Source: Caldifarciminota bacterium UBA2202
Lineage (GTDB): Bacteria > Hydrothermota > 32-111
Reading direction: 5' to 3'
Assembly (NCBI GenBank): GCA_002327905.1
Contig: DCUY01000058.1
Location: forward strand, 1-5,407
DNA: 5,407 nucleotides
Position numbers and translations under genes: made by a program. The stretch's first letter is position 1. Each line of letters starts with the position of its first letter. Positions 1 to 5,406 of this stretch are shown here, in pieces. The notes under the pieces are model-generated. The model saw only the letters and a list, made by a program, of their open reading frames with translations. It was not told the DNA's origin and ran no database searches.

Positions 1-243
1 CTTTTGGTCAACCCGATAATTCTATTATGGCTGCTTGCAGCCATTACGCCCTCGCCAATGTGTTTGAAAAGCTGTTATCAATTAAAAGTTTATTGATGCA
101 CGAAAGCTGTAAGTCGGCGAGGACGCTGTTCGCAGTTGCCCGTCGAGGTCTTCCGAGACAAAGCAGCGTAGAGCAGTGTGTGAGCTGACGCTACTCTTGC
201 GTGCCGCGAGATCATCTGTCAACATGTTTCTAATCGGATACAT
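1..243. other. GC-rich non-native-looking flank, possible edge of an inserted element
   Basis: This stretch differs sharply in composition from the operon: 70 of 120 bases at 101-220 are G or C, against 35 of 120 at 661-780. It begins exactly where rsmG stops, about 50 codons short. On the plus strand a frame is open from the left edge (3-185, 61 codons, stop TGA at 186-188), reading FGQPDNSIMAAC at its start. I do not recognise it, and it could be the C-terminal end of a gene outside the window or chance. It contains several short inverted repeats: 27-44, 123-130 with 162-169, and 188-191 with 199-202. An insertion or a dispersed repeat that truncated rsmG is my inference; no transposase or target duplication is visible. 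Confidence 0.35.
27..44. repeat. Perfect 8-bp inverted repeat (hairpin)
   Basis: ATGGCTGC at 27-34 and GCAGCCAT at 37-44 are exact reverse complements separated by TT. A folded strand would probably open the last pair and form a 7-bp stem with a 4-nt loop. It has no adjacent T-tract, so it is not a canonical terminator. It lies within the open plus-strand frame at 3-185. Confidence 0.6.
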
Positions 244-714
244 TTAAAAAGAGTATGTCTCAACTCTTTTGTTTTCTCTCTTCTCCCAAACGCTTATCTT
301 TCCTGAGAATGTTTTTTTTAACAGCAGTTCTTTTATTTCAGTAATCGGCTTGAATGCTCTGGCAATTATCCTGTCTGTTCTTGAAAAATCAAAATCCGCC
401 ATGTCGATATTTTCAACTCTTATTTCTTTCAAAGATAGGGTTCTTACGACCTCTTTTAAAAACGAGGCTTTTCTCTGATTTATTTCTATCATTGTTATTT
501 TTGAATCTTCATAAAAAATTTTCATTGGAATTGCAGGAAATCCGTTTCCGCTTCCGAGGTCAGTGATTTTCTCGCTCACTGCATCTTTAATTTCAATGGA
601 TCCGAGAATTGAATCCACAAGATGATTCTCCATCAGAGCGCCTTCATCTCTTTTTGAAACCAAAGATACGCTTTTGTTCCATTTTAAAATCAAATTCAAA
701 TATTCTTCAAACAT
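244..714 (-). CDS. rsmG: 16S rRNA (guanine-527-N7) methyltransferase RsmG, C-terminally truncated, start uncertain
   Basis: RsmG (GidB) uses SAM to make m7G527 in the 530 loop of 16S rRNA. Counting from the ATG at 714, family features include LKWNKSVSLVS (10-20), the SAM-binding loop DLGSGNGFPAIP (52-63), the acidic end of beta-2 with its following helix (E77, then RKASFLKEVVR) and IIARAFKPI (116-124). The fold then reaches only KISVWEK (139-145), and the protein stops after 156 residues. Family members are near 200 and carry about 50 more C-terminal residues, which I could not find in any frame downstream. The N-terminus is also odd: in-frame codons upstream of 714 (up to 766-768) read like the family's first helix, yet offer no ATG, GTG or TTG and no Shine-Dalgarno. 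An ATA at 766-768 overlaps the previous gene's TAA exactly where an ATGA junction would be expected. Last gene of the operon. The family assignment is firm; whether it still works is doubtful. Confidence 0.85.
   Translation of the reverse strand: MFEEYLNLILKWNKSVSLVSKRDEGALMENHLVDSILGSIEIKDAVSEKITDLGSGNGFPAIPMKIFYEDSKITMIEINQRKASFLKEVVRTLSLKEIRVENIDMADFDFSRTDRIIARAFKPITEIKELLLKKTFSGKISVWEKRENKRVETYSF
247..270. terminator. Weak bidirectional intrinsic terminator at the end of the operon
   Basis: AAAAGAGT (247-254) and ACTCTTTT (263-270) form a perfect 8-bp stem with an 8-nt loop. On the minus strand the hairpin overlaps the last codons of rsmG and ends in a short T run fused to the stop codon, so it could end the operon transcript. 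On the plus strand the stem is followed by a longer T-rich stretch (TTTTGTTTTCTC), so it may serve an incoming plus-strand transcript better. Only two G/C base pairs make the stem weak. Confidence 0.45.
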
Positions 715-764
715 ATCCAGCTGTCTGTCGTCTGTTTTAATGCCGTTTAACAGCAGATTTTTAT

Positions 765-1100
765 TTATTTCGTCTTTATAGTATCTGATTTGTCCTCCAA
801 GGGCTGAACATCCTTTAATTCCGCCGATATATACGCATCTGCCACAGAGAATAAAAGGATTCCAATAAAAATATCTCTGTACGCGGACTCTCTCTCCCCA
901 TTATTTTTATATTCATTATATAATAATCCTCCAACAACTATCTCTCCGGCCGCAAAAATTCCTGTCTTCAGAAAATCTCTGTTGTACGCCTGACCTCCGC
1001 CCGGAACCAATAATGAGAGAATTGGAGGCACCCAGAGACTGTTTCCAATAACTGTCATTGCGCACAAAAGACTAAATACTGCAAATAAGATCTTTTTCAT
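765..1100 (-). CDS. Small DUF5683-like secreted or membrane protein
   Basis: A 111-residue protein of unknown biochemical role. The N-terminus is signal-peptide-like: MKK, then a hydrophobic stretch at about 4-18 with a possible cleavage point near G19-S21. Next comes the segment PPILSLLVPGGGQAYNRDFLKTG (25-47), which matches the P-G-x-GQ-x-YN-x-x-x-x-K-x-G signature I associate with DUF5683 proteins. Two likely membrane-associated segments follow (about 47-61 and 77-91), with DAYISAEL (88-95) resembling the family's C-terminal DAY motif. The charged tail, about 96-111, is polar. The ATG lies 29 nt inside the upstream PP-loop gene, with only a weak AGAG five bases before it, so translational coupling is likely. 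The family match rests on motif memory and not on an alignment. Context suggests an envelope role, but nothing more specific can be said. Confidence 0.75.
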   Translation of the reverse strand: MKKILFAVFSLLCAMTVIGNSLWVPPILSLLVPGGGQAYNRDFLKTGIFAAGEIVVGGLLYNEYKNNGERESAYRDIFIGILLFSVADAYISAELKDVQPLEDKSDTIKTK

Positions 1101-1953
1101 CTGATCTCTTTTTTGAGTAGGAGAGAAGAATCTCTTTTAACCGATCTTTCTCAATCTCATTCAGCCTTCCTATTATTAATGAAACCGGACCTTTGCCGCT
1201 CTCTATCTGCAAGGCATCTTCGTTTTGCCTCATTTCAAGAAGAGCTGTATTGTCAAATTCGTCTCTTCCAATAACCGCTACTGCATTCTCAAATTCCACA
1301 AATCGCCCTCTCTTTATCATATAAAAATATCTCTCTTCAAGAAAATTCTTTTTCAGCAGTCCGCGGGCTTTTGCGGAATACTCTTTATAAGTCAAATAAC
1401 ATCCTCCGGACGGAGTTTGATATTTTGTTATACCACGCTCTTTTGCCATTTGAATTTGAATTATTCTCTCTCTTCCTATTATTCTTATTTTGGGAATTCC
1501 TTTGTATATTTCCTTATTAATGGAGTCATCCTGCGATAATACTCTGAATACAACATCTCTTCTTTCAAGAAGTGTCTCCTGTTTCTTAAAACCGCCCTTT
1601 GTCTGAGACATTGGCCTCTGTCCGAGAACCTCTCCAGTCGAGACAAAATCAAAATTTTCCTCTTCCAATATCTTCAAAGCCCTATTTATCATCATTGCGT
1701 GACAATCTATACATGGATTTAAGTTCTTGCCGTACCCATACTTAGGCGACTTTATCAGATTGATGTATTCAGGAAAAATGTTTATAATTCTTACTTTTAT
1801 TCCATTCAATCTTCCGAATTCAACCGCTCCTGCGGAGGGGAAAAACGGAGTCTCAAAATATACTGCCTCGACATCGATATTCGATTCCTGAAGAATTTTA
1901 TATGACAAAATAGAATCAAGTCCGCCGGAAAACAGGTGCAGAGCCCTGCGCAT
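1072..1953 (-). CDS. PP-loop thiouridylase-like protein (MnmA/ThiI-related) with C-terminal NFACT-R-like region
   Basis: A 293-residue cytoplasmic protein of the PP-loop ATP-pyrophosphatase superfamily, which adenylates a tRNA base before sulfur insertion. The ATP-binding loop SGGLDS is at residues 9-14. Two cysteine sites follow: NPCIDC (C81, C84) and PSGGCYLT (C185). Paired cysteines at these positions are how MnmA-type enzymes relay sulfur. From about 205 onward the segments RGRFVEF, AVAVIGRDEFDN and GPVSLIIGRL resemble the NFACT-R-like RNA-binding region reported fused to ThiI-like PP-loop domains. That combination distinguishes it from classical MnmA (about 360 residues, different C-terminal domains) and from E. 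coli ThiI (THUMP plus rhodanese). tRNA thiolation is inferred; whether the target is s2U34, s4U8 or another base cannot be told. The ATG shares one base with the preceding gene's stop (TAATG), so translational coupling is likely; a GAGG lies about 13 nt upstream. Confidence 0.85.
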   Translation of the reverse strand: MRRALHLFSGGLDSILSYKILQESNIDVEAVYFETPFFPSAGAVEFGRLNGIKVRIINIFPEYINLIKSPKYGYGKNLNPCIDCHAMMINRALKILEEENFDFVSTGEVLGQRPMSQTKGGFKKQETLLERRDVVFRVLSQDDSINKEIYKGIPKIRIIGRERIIQIQMAKERGITKYQTPSGGCYLTYKEYSAKARGLLKKNFLEERYFYMIKRGRFVEFENAVAVIGRDEFDNTALLEMRQNEDALQIESGKGPVSLIIGRLNEIEKDRLKEILLSYSKKRSDEKDLICSI

Positions 1954-2606
1954 TAATGTAATGTATCCTCTATGATTTTATTGAATGATGAGCTTTTCAA
2001 AAACAGCTCTATTCTTCTATTCTTCTTTCTTCCCTCTTCAGTGCTGTTATCCGCTATAGGTCTGGTCTCTCCGTATGCCGCAACATACATTCTCTTCTCT
2101 TCTATATTAAGGGAATCGCGAAGATATTTCATCACATTGATAGCCCTAAGTGCAGACAACTCCCAGTTTGATGGAATCTGCTTCACTATTGACGGTCCGA
2201 TTTTTTGATTGTCAGTGTGCCCTTCAATCACAATCTCCACATCTGACATTTTCAGAAGCACTTCCGCTGTCTTTTTAAGAAGCCCTCTTCCCTTTTTGTT
2301 AAGGAGATATCCTCCGGGTTCAAAGAGATTTTCAGTTTCGAGAGTTATCCTTGCGCCTGAAATATTATCAAATATATACTGTGTGTCAATCTCTGCCTGA
2401 GATGTGGCAAGTATTGAAAGCACGCTGTCCTTCTTCATCTGTTCTGTGCGCAGTTTGCTTATATATTCCGCAAGAGTCTTATTTTCATTTACAAGTTCCT
2501 GATATTTGTCAAGAGCAGGTTTGTATTTCTGATAATAATAATAAACTCCGTATATTGACATTGCGATTATCACAACCAACAGCAAAACAGCTAAAACCCT
2601 CATCAT
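1953..2606 (-). CDS. Membrane-anchored OmpA/MotB-family peptidoglycan-binding protein
   Basis: A 217-residue protein with three parts. A single N-terminal transmembrane helix (about 4-24) is followed by a heptad-like, charged coiled-coil segment (about 28-62) and a C-terminal OmpA domain (about 88-205). The OmpA domain shows NLFEPGGYLLNKKG (93-106), EGHTDNQKIG (128-137) and NWELSALRAINVMKYL (147-162), ending with the usual RRIELFL (198-204). D132 and R154 match the pair that binds diaminopimelate in OmpA domains. It would therefore sit in the inner membrane and grip peptidoglycan from the periplasmic side. It is not a flagellar stator MotB: the membrane helix lacks the essential aspartate and no motA is adjacent. 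Its position directly after a class A PBP suggests a link to wall synthesis or anchoring (inference). Two adjacent ATGs exist; the second (2603) has the better RBS spacing. Its stop overlaps the next gene's ATG. Confidence 0.88.
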   Translation of the reverse strand: MMRVLAVLLLVVIIAMSIYGVYYYYQKYKPALDKYQELVNENKTLAEYISKLRTEQMKKDSVLSILATSQAEIDTQYIFDNISGARITLETENLFEPGGYLLNKKGRGLLKKTAEVLLKMSDVEIVIEGHTDNQKIGPSIVKQIPSNWELSALRAINVMKYLRDSLNIEEKRMYVAAYGETRPIADNSTEEGRKKNRRIELFLKSSSFNKIIEDTLH

Positions 2607-2607
2607 G

Positions 2608-2614
2608 CCTCCTT
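2608..2614 (-). promoter_or_regulatory. Strong Shine-Dalgarno that favours the second ATG of the OmpA-domain gene
   Basis: The minus strand reads AAGGAGG at 2614-2608, overlapping the TAA stop of the PBP gene (2615-2613). It is 1 nt from the ATG at 2606 but 4 nt from the ATG at 2603. Because ribosomes need a few bases between the two, 2603 (protein starting MRVLAV) is the more likely start. The overlap with the upstream stop suggests coupled termination and re-initiation. Confidence 0.75.
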
Positions 2615-4751
2615 ATAGGTCATCATCTTTCAATATATCCTGTTTGGAAAAATCAAAATCCTGATTGCCTGTATATCCTTTTTTATGCTTTTCACATAAA
2701 TTCTTCGGCTCTCTTCCTTTCTTATATATTTCGTCTCTGACAAATTTGCAGTATTTTGATGCAATTTGTCCCGTCTCTCTGCACACGGTCACATGTATTA
2801 TGCTGTCTGACGGAGGGAATGGAAGAGTATCTGCGCTGTTTACAAAAGGCTTCATTGTCTCTGCCCAGATAGGAAGAGCAAGCACCGCTCCAGTGGCTCT
2901 GTCTGCTATTGTTTTGAGCTTATCAAAGCCGACCCACACTCCGGCTGTATACTCTTTTGTGAATCCTACAAACCATGTGTTGGAATAATCATCCGTAGTT
3001 CCGGTCTTTCCTCCAATATGCACATTGAATTTGTAATATTTCAAACTAATAGCTGTTCCCTCTTTTACCACGCTCTCAAGCATGTTTGTCACAATATATG
3101 CGTCATCATCATCCATAACCCTTGTATCGCTATTGTCATTTTTATAAATCACATTTCCCTGAGAATCCTCAATATATCTTATAATGCAGGTCTTCTTCAA
3201 GACGCCTTGATTGGGAAATACGGAGAATGCCCTGACGATTTCAAAAAGCGTTACATCATTTGACCCCAGCGCAAGCGACAGAACCGGTGTGAGCTGTGAT
3301 TCAATTCCCAATTTTTTTGCATGTTTTACAACTGTTCCGGGTCCTATGCTCTTTATAAGCCTTATTGCAGTGACATTTCTTGAAAGCGCAAGTGCTTTTC
3401 TGAGTGGAATCGGACCTAAAAAGTCGCCGTCAAAATTCCTCGGTTTGTACGGTGTGTCGCTACCGTCATCAAGCACAACAGGCGTATCCATAATAATATC
3501 ACCCGGATTCATTCCATTCTCAATTGCGGCGGAAAAAAGAAATATTTTAAATATTGATCCCGGCTGTCTTTTTGATTGAAAGACCCTGTTGTACTCCGAC
3601 TGTTCAAAATCGCGACCTCCGACAACAGCCTTTATCTCTCCTGTCTGATTCTCAATAATTATCATGCTCGCCTGCAGATACTGTGGATTTGCTTTATTTA
3701 ACGAGTCTGTTTCAAAAGATAAATCATATTTCTCTTTTGTATTTTTGAATTTATACATTTTCTCATAATAAAGAATTTTCTTCTCTATGACCTTCTCCGC
3801 CTCTTTTTGCATATCGGAATTCATTGTTGTATATATTTTTAGCCCGCCCTTATACAGAGTGTTCATTCCGAATCTCGTTATGACCTCTTTTCTAACCTCT
3901 TCAATAAAATATTTTCCGTAGCCCGCGTCTCTTTCGCCTTTTACCACAATAACACTGTCTTTTATTGCATCTTCGTATTCCTCTTTTGAAATATATCCTT
4001 CTTTCAGCATATTCTTCAGACACAGCTTCTGTCTGCCTATTGCATTATCATAATGCCTGAATAGATTGAATCTTTCAGGTATCTGCGGTATCCCCGCCAG
4101 AATTGCCGCTTCGGCAAGAGTGAGCTCTCTCGCTGATTTATTGAAATATACATTTGACGCCGCTTCAATTCCGTAAGCTCCGTTTCCATAATTTATCTGG
4201 TTGAAATACATCTCCAGTATTTCATCTTTGGAAAAGTTTCTCTCAAGATTGATTGTTATCAATGCTTCTTTTATTTTTCTTGACCATGTTTTTTCCATTG
4301 TCAGGAACATGTTTCTTGCAAGCTGTTGCGTTATTGTCGAGGCACCGGCGCCTTTCTTGAATGTTATTACATTCCTTGTAAAAACAACAAAAATTCTTGC
4401 TACATTTATTCCCCAGTGGCTGTAAAACTGCTGGTCTTCAAGAGCAATCACAGCATCAATCGCATACTGCGGAAGCTCTTTTAATTTTATCGGCATTCTC
4501 TTCTCTATGAATAGCTCCGTTACCTTTCTGTTATTGTCATCATAAATGAGTGTAGCAGAGGGAGCAGAATAAACAAACATGTCCGTCATTGACGGAATCT
4601 CTTTCTGCAGGCTGAAATACATTGTAAATCCAAAACCCACAATGCCGAATACAAACATAAAGACCAGAAGACCTATTACAAATATTGCTGTATTGGCTGT
4701 CTTTTTTGCTTTTTTGTTCTTTCTTAGATTTGATATGCTTTTCTTTATCAT
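2613..4751 (-). CDS. mrcA: Class A penicillin-binding protein 1A (bifunctional glycosyltransferase/transpeptidase)
   Basis: Polymerises lipid II into glycan strands and cross-links the peptides, anchored in the inner membrane with both catalytic domains in the periplasm. A basic cytoplasmic tail (1-20) precedes one transmembrane helix (about 21-46). The GT51 domain carries EDQQFYSHWG (E105 catalytic), GAGASTITQQLARN (134-147), RKIKEA (E162, 57 residues after E105 as in the family) and LEMYFNQINYGNGAYGIEAA (179-198). The transpeptidase domain carries PGSIFK (S399 nucleophile, K402), SRN (457-459) and GKTGTT (581-586). All expected motifs are intact. At 712 residues it is shorter than the roughly 850-residue E. 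coli PBP1A, and I see no large inserted domain in the linker. The tail has CRETGQIASKYC (657-668) and C686-x-x-H, a cysteine-rich ending seen in PBP1A of several phyla. It is the first gene of the cluster. Its ATG has no Shine-Dalgarno, and the likely promoter lies almost directly against it. Confidence 0.96.
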   Translation of the reverse strand: MIKKSISNLRKNKKAKKTANTAIFVIGLLVFMFVFGIVGFGFTMYFSLQKEIPSMTDMFVYSAPSATLIYDDNNRKVTELFIEKRMPIKLKELPQYAIDAVIALEDQQFYSHWGINVARIFVVFTRNVITFKKGAGASTITQQLARNMFLTMEKTWSRKIKEALITINLERNFSKDEILEMYFNQINYGNGAYGIEAASNVYFNKSARELTLAEAAILAGIPQIPERFNLFRHYDNAIGRQKLCLKNMLKEGYISKEEYEDAIKDSVIVVKGERDAGYGKYFIEEVRKEVITRFGMNTLYKGGLKIYTTMNSDMQKEAEKVIEKKILYYEKMYKFKNTKEKYDLSFETDSLNKANPQYLQASMIIIENQTGEIKAVVGGRDFEQSEYNRVFQSKRQPGSIFKIFLFSAAIENGMNPGDIIMDTPVVLDDGSDTPYKPRNFDGDFLGPIPLRKALALSRNVTAIRLIKSIGPGTVVKHAKKLGIESQLTPVLSLALGSNDVTLFEIVRAFSVFPNQGVLKKTCIIRYIEDSQGNVIYKNDNSDTRVMDDDDAYIVTNMLESVVKEGTAISLKYYKFNVHIGGKTGTTDDYSNTWFVGFTKEYTAGVWVGFDKLKTIADRATGAVLALPIWAETMKPFVNSADTLPFPPSDSIIHVTVCRETGQIASKYCKFVRDEIYKKGREPKNLCEKHKKGYTGNQDFDFSKQDILKDDDL

Positions 4752-4759
4752 AGATTTTT

Positions 4760-4788
4760 AATATATTATATTTGAAGCTTATTGTCAA
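4760..4788 (-). promoter_or_regulatory. Sigma-70-type promoter of the operon, near-leaderless
   Basis: On the minus strand TTGACA (4788-4783, full consensus) is followed by exactly 17 nt and then TATATT (4765-4760, five of six consensus bases). The region between and after it is AT-rich. Transcription would begin about 7 nt past the -10, near 4753, only a couple of bases before the ATG at 4751. A TATAAT also occurs at 4770-4765, but it is 12 nt from the TTGACA; used alone it would still leave a leader of only about 6-8 nt. No other promoter is visible between the operon genes. Confidence 0.75.
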
Positions 4789-4855
4789 TAGGAGCAAAAA
4801 TAAGTAAGGGAGACTACGGCTATAAACGCCGTGAGCGAGACAAAGACGCCATGTG

Positions 4856-4877
4856 CCGTGAGCCTTGAGCCGTGAGC
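4856..4877. repeat. Partial GC-rich cassette copy
   Basis: This 22-nt stretch matches 5262-5283 at 20 of 22 positions; it contains the direct repetition CCGTGAGCCTTGAGCC followed by GAGC. It is the tail end of the cassette at 5232-5283 without the heptamer array in front. Confidence 0.6.
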
Positions 4878-4890
4878 AGAAAAACTCGGG

Positions 4891-4923
4891 AGTTAATAGT
4901 TCATAGTTGATAGTTAATAGTTT
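4891..4923. repeat. Heptamer tandem array 1, consensus AGTTAAT
   Basis: Four full 7-nt units and a partial fifth run without gaps: AGTTAAT, AGTTCAT, AGTTGAT, AGTTAAT, AGTTT. Variation is confined mainly to unit positions 5 and 6. The array joins directly to the GC-rich cassette at 4924. Confidence 0.85.
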
Positions 4924-4967
4924 AAGGCGAAGCGCCACCATGCGAAGACGCACCGTGCTCCTTGAGC
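4924..4967. repeat. GC-rich cassette, copy 1
   Basis: This 44-nt segment is a near-duplicate of 5232-5276 (45 nt): one single-base gap (A after AAGGCGAAG) and two substitutions (4958-4959 CT against AG). It begins AAGGCGAAG and includes CCACCATGCGAAGACGCACC. Each copy follows a heptamer array immediately, so array plus cassette behaves as one composite unit. Confidence 0.85.
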
Positions 4968-4982
4968 AAGAGAAATATCAAA

Positions 4983-5113
4983 ATCGTCATTGCGAGCACT
5001 GCGAAGCAATCTCCTTACTGCGGTGAATGTTCTTTGTAAAAGAACGAATAGCCGACAAGGAGATTCCCACGCTCAGAGGTATGAGAGAAAAGCATGGCGC
5101 TCGGAATGACGAT
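4983..5113. mobile_element. REP/MITE-like nested palindromic element, non-coding
   Basis: The ends are 15-nt inverted repeats matching at 14 of 15 positions: ATCGTCATTGCGAGC (4983-4997) and GCTCGGAATGACGAT (5099-5113). Inside is a perfect 9-bp inverted repeat, AATCTCCTT (5008-5016) with AAGGAGATT (5057-5065), and at the centre a 7-bp hairpin GTTCTTT (5029-5035) with AAAGAAC (5039-5045). The CGTCATTGCGAGC...GAAGCAATCTCC wording resembles a palindromic intergenic repeat I recognise from many unrelated bacterial genomes. It has no open frame of its own, so any movement would need an enzyme supplied elsewhere. I could not identify flanking target duplications. Confidence 0.7.
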
Positions 5114-5119
5114 CAAAAG

Positions 5120-5151
5120 AGGTTGCAAAGTGACAAGGTTACAGGGTTGCA
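5120..5151. repeat. Octamer tandem array, consensus AGGTTRCA
   Basis: Four contiguous 8-nt units: AGGTTGCA, AAGTGACA, AGGTTACA, GGGTTGCA. The second unit is the most diverged. It has a different period and wording from the heptamer arrays on either side, and starts seven bases after the palindromic element ends. Confidence 0.7.
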
Positions 5152-5198
5152 GTAAACCCGTGAAGACGCTGTGAGCCATGTGCAAAACAAAATCAAAT

Positions 5199-5233
5199 AG
5201 TTAATAGTTTATAGTTAATGGTTGAGAGTTGAA
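5199..5233. repeat. Heptamer tandem array 2, consensus AGTTAAT
   Basis: Five contiguous 7-nt units: AGTTAAT, AGTTTAT, AGTTAAT, GGTTGAG, AGTTGAA. The last units drift from the consensus and run into the second GC-rich cassette, as array 1 does with the first cassette. Confidence 0.85.
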
Positions 5234-5283
5234 GGCGAAGACGCCACCATGCGAAGACGCACCGTGAGCCTTGAGCCACGAGC
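5232..5283. repeat. GC-rich cassette, copy 2 (longer)
   Basis: The first 45 nt match the copy at 4924-4967 with one gap and two substitutions. The last 22 nt (5262-5283) match the fragment at 4856-4877 at 20 of 22 positions. This copy therefore appears to contain the fullest version of the cassette, with the other two being partial versions. Confidence 0.8.
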
Positions 5284-5289
5284 TAAAAC

Positions 5290-5324
5290 AGTTAATAGTT
5301 TATAGTTGTTAGTTTATGGTTAAA
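5290..5324. repeat. Heptamer tandem array 3, consensus AGTTAAT
   Basis: Five contiguous units: AGTTAAT, AGTTTAT, AGTTGTT, AGTTTAT, GGTTAAA. Unlike arrays 1 and 2, it follows a GC-rich cassette and is itself followed by plain AT-rich DNA and no new cassette. Confidence 0.8.
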
Positions 5325-5384
5325 ATGCAAGAGTAAAAAATATAAAAACATTCAATTAATACATATTTGATTTTTGATTATGTC

Positions 5385-5406
5385 GGGCGGACACACAGGT
5401 CCGCCC
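5385..5406. repeat. GC-rich hairpin at the right edge
   Basis: GGGCGGAC (5385-5392) and GTCCGCCC (5399-5406) form a perfect 8-bp stem with a 6-nt loop, in the middle of AT-rich DNA. No T-tract is visible on the minus-strand side, and the plus-strand continuation lies outside the window. The wording resembles the short GTAGGGGC-type hairpin repeats scattered between genes in many environmental genomes, so a dispersed repeat is more likely than a terminator. The element may be cut by the window edge. Confidence 0.6.

Noticed and set aside
154..163. Ten-base word CGAGACAAAG shared with 4836-4845, possible link between the two flanks
   Set aside because: A 10-base match within a 5.4-kb window is expected by chance, and the surrounding bases do not align.
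1225..1539. 104-codon plus-strand open frame
   Set aside because: Lies antisense, entirely inside the PP-loop gene; the composition is that of a shadow frame and no motif is recognisable.
1953..2606. Flagellar stator protein MotB
   Set aside because: The OmpA domain is MotB-like, but the membrane helix has no aspartate, there is no plug-like segment and no motA neighbour.
2351..2740. 129-codon plus-strand open frame crossing the PBP1A/OmpA-domain junction
   Set aside because: Antisense to two supported genes, with no promoter, RBS or recognisable domain.
3211..3579. 122-codon plus-strand open frame
   Set aside because: Antisense to the transpeptidase domain of PBP1A, whose motifs are all intact; a shadow frame.
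4765..4770. TATAAT as the -10 box of the operon promoter
   Set aside because: It is only 12 nt from the TTGACA and the hexamer 17 nt upstream of it is poor. The overlapping TATATT at 4760-4765 has the correct 17-nt spacing.
4540..4953. 137-codon minus-strand open frame overlapping the 5' end of the PBP1A gene and the repeats
   Set aside because: Its first half is translated heptamer and cassette DNA (LKLLTINYELLT) and its second half overlaps the well-supported PBP1A N-terminus in another frame. There is no RBS or family resemblance.
4891..5324. CRISPR array
   Set aside because: The repeats are contiguous 7-mers without spacers, and the two longer cassette copies are about 300 bases apart; no cas genes are present.
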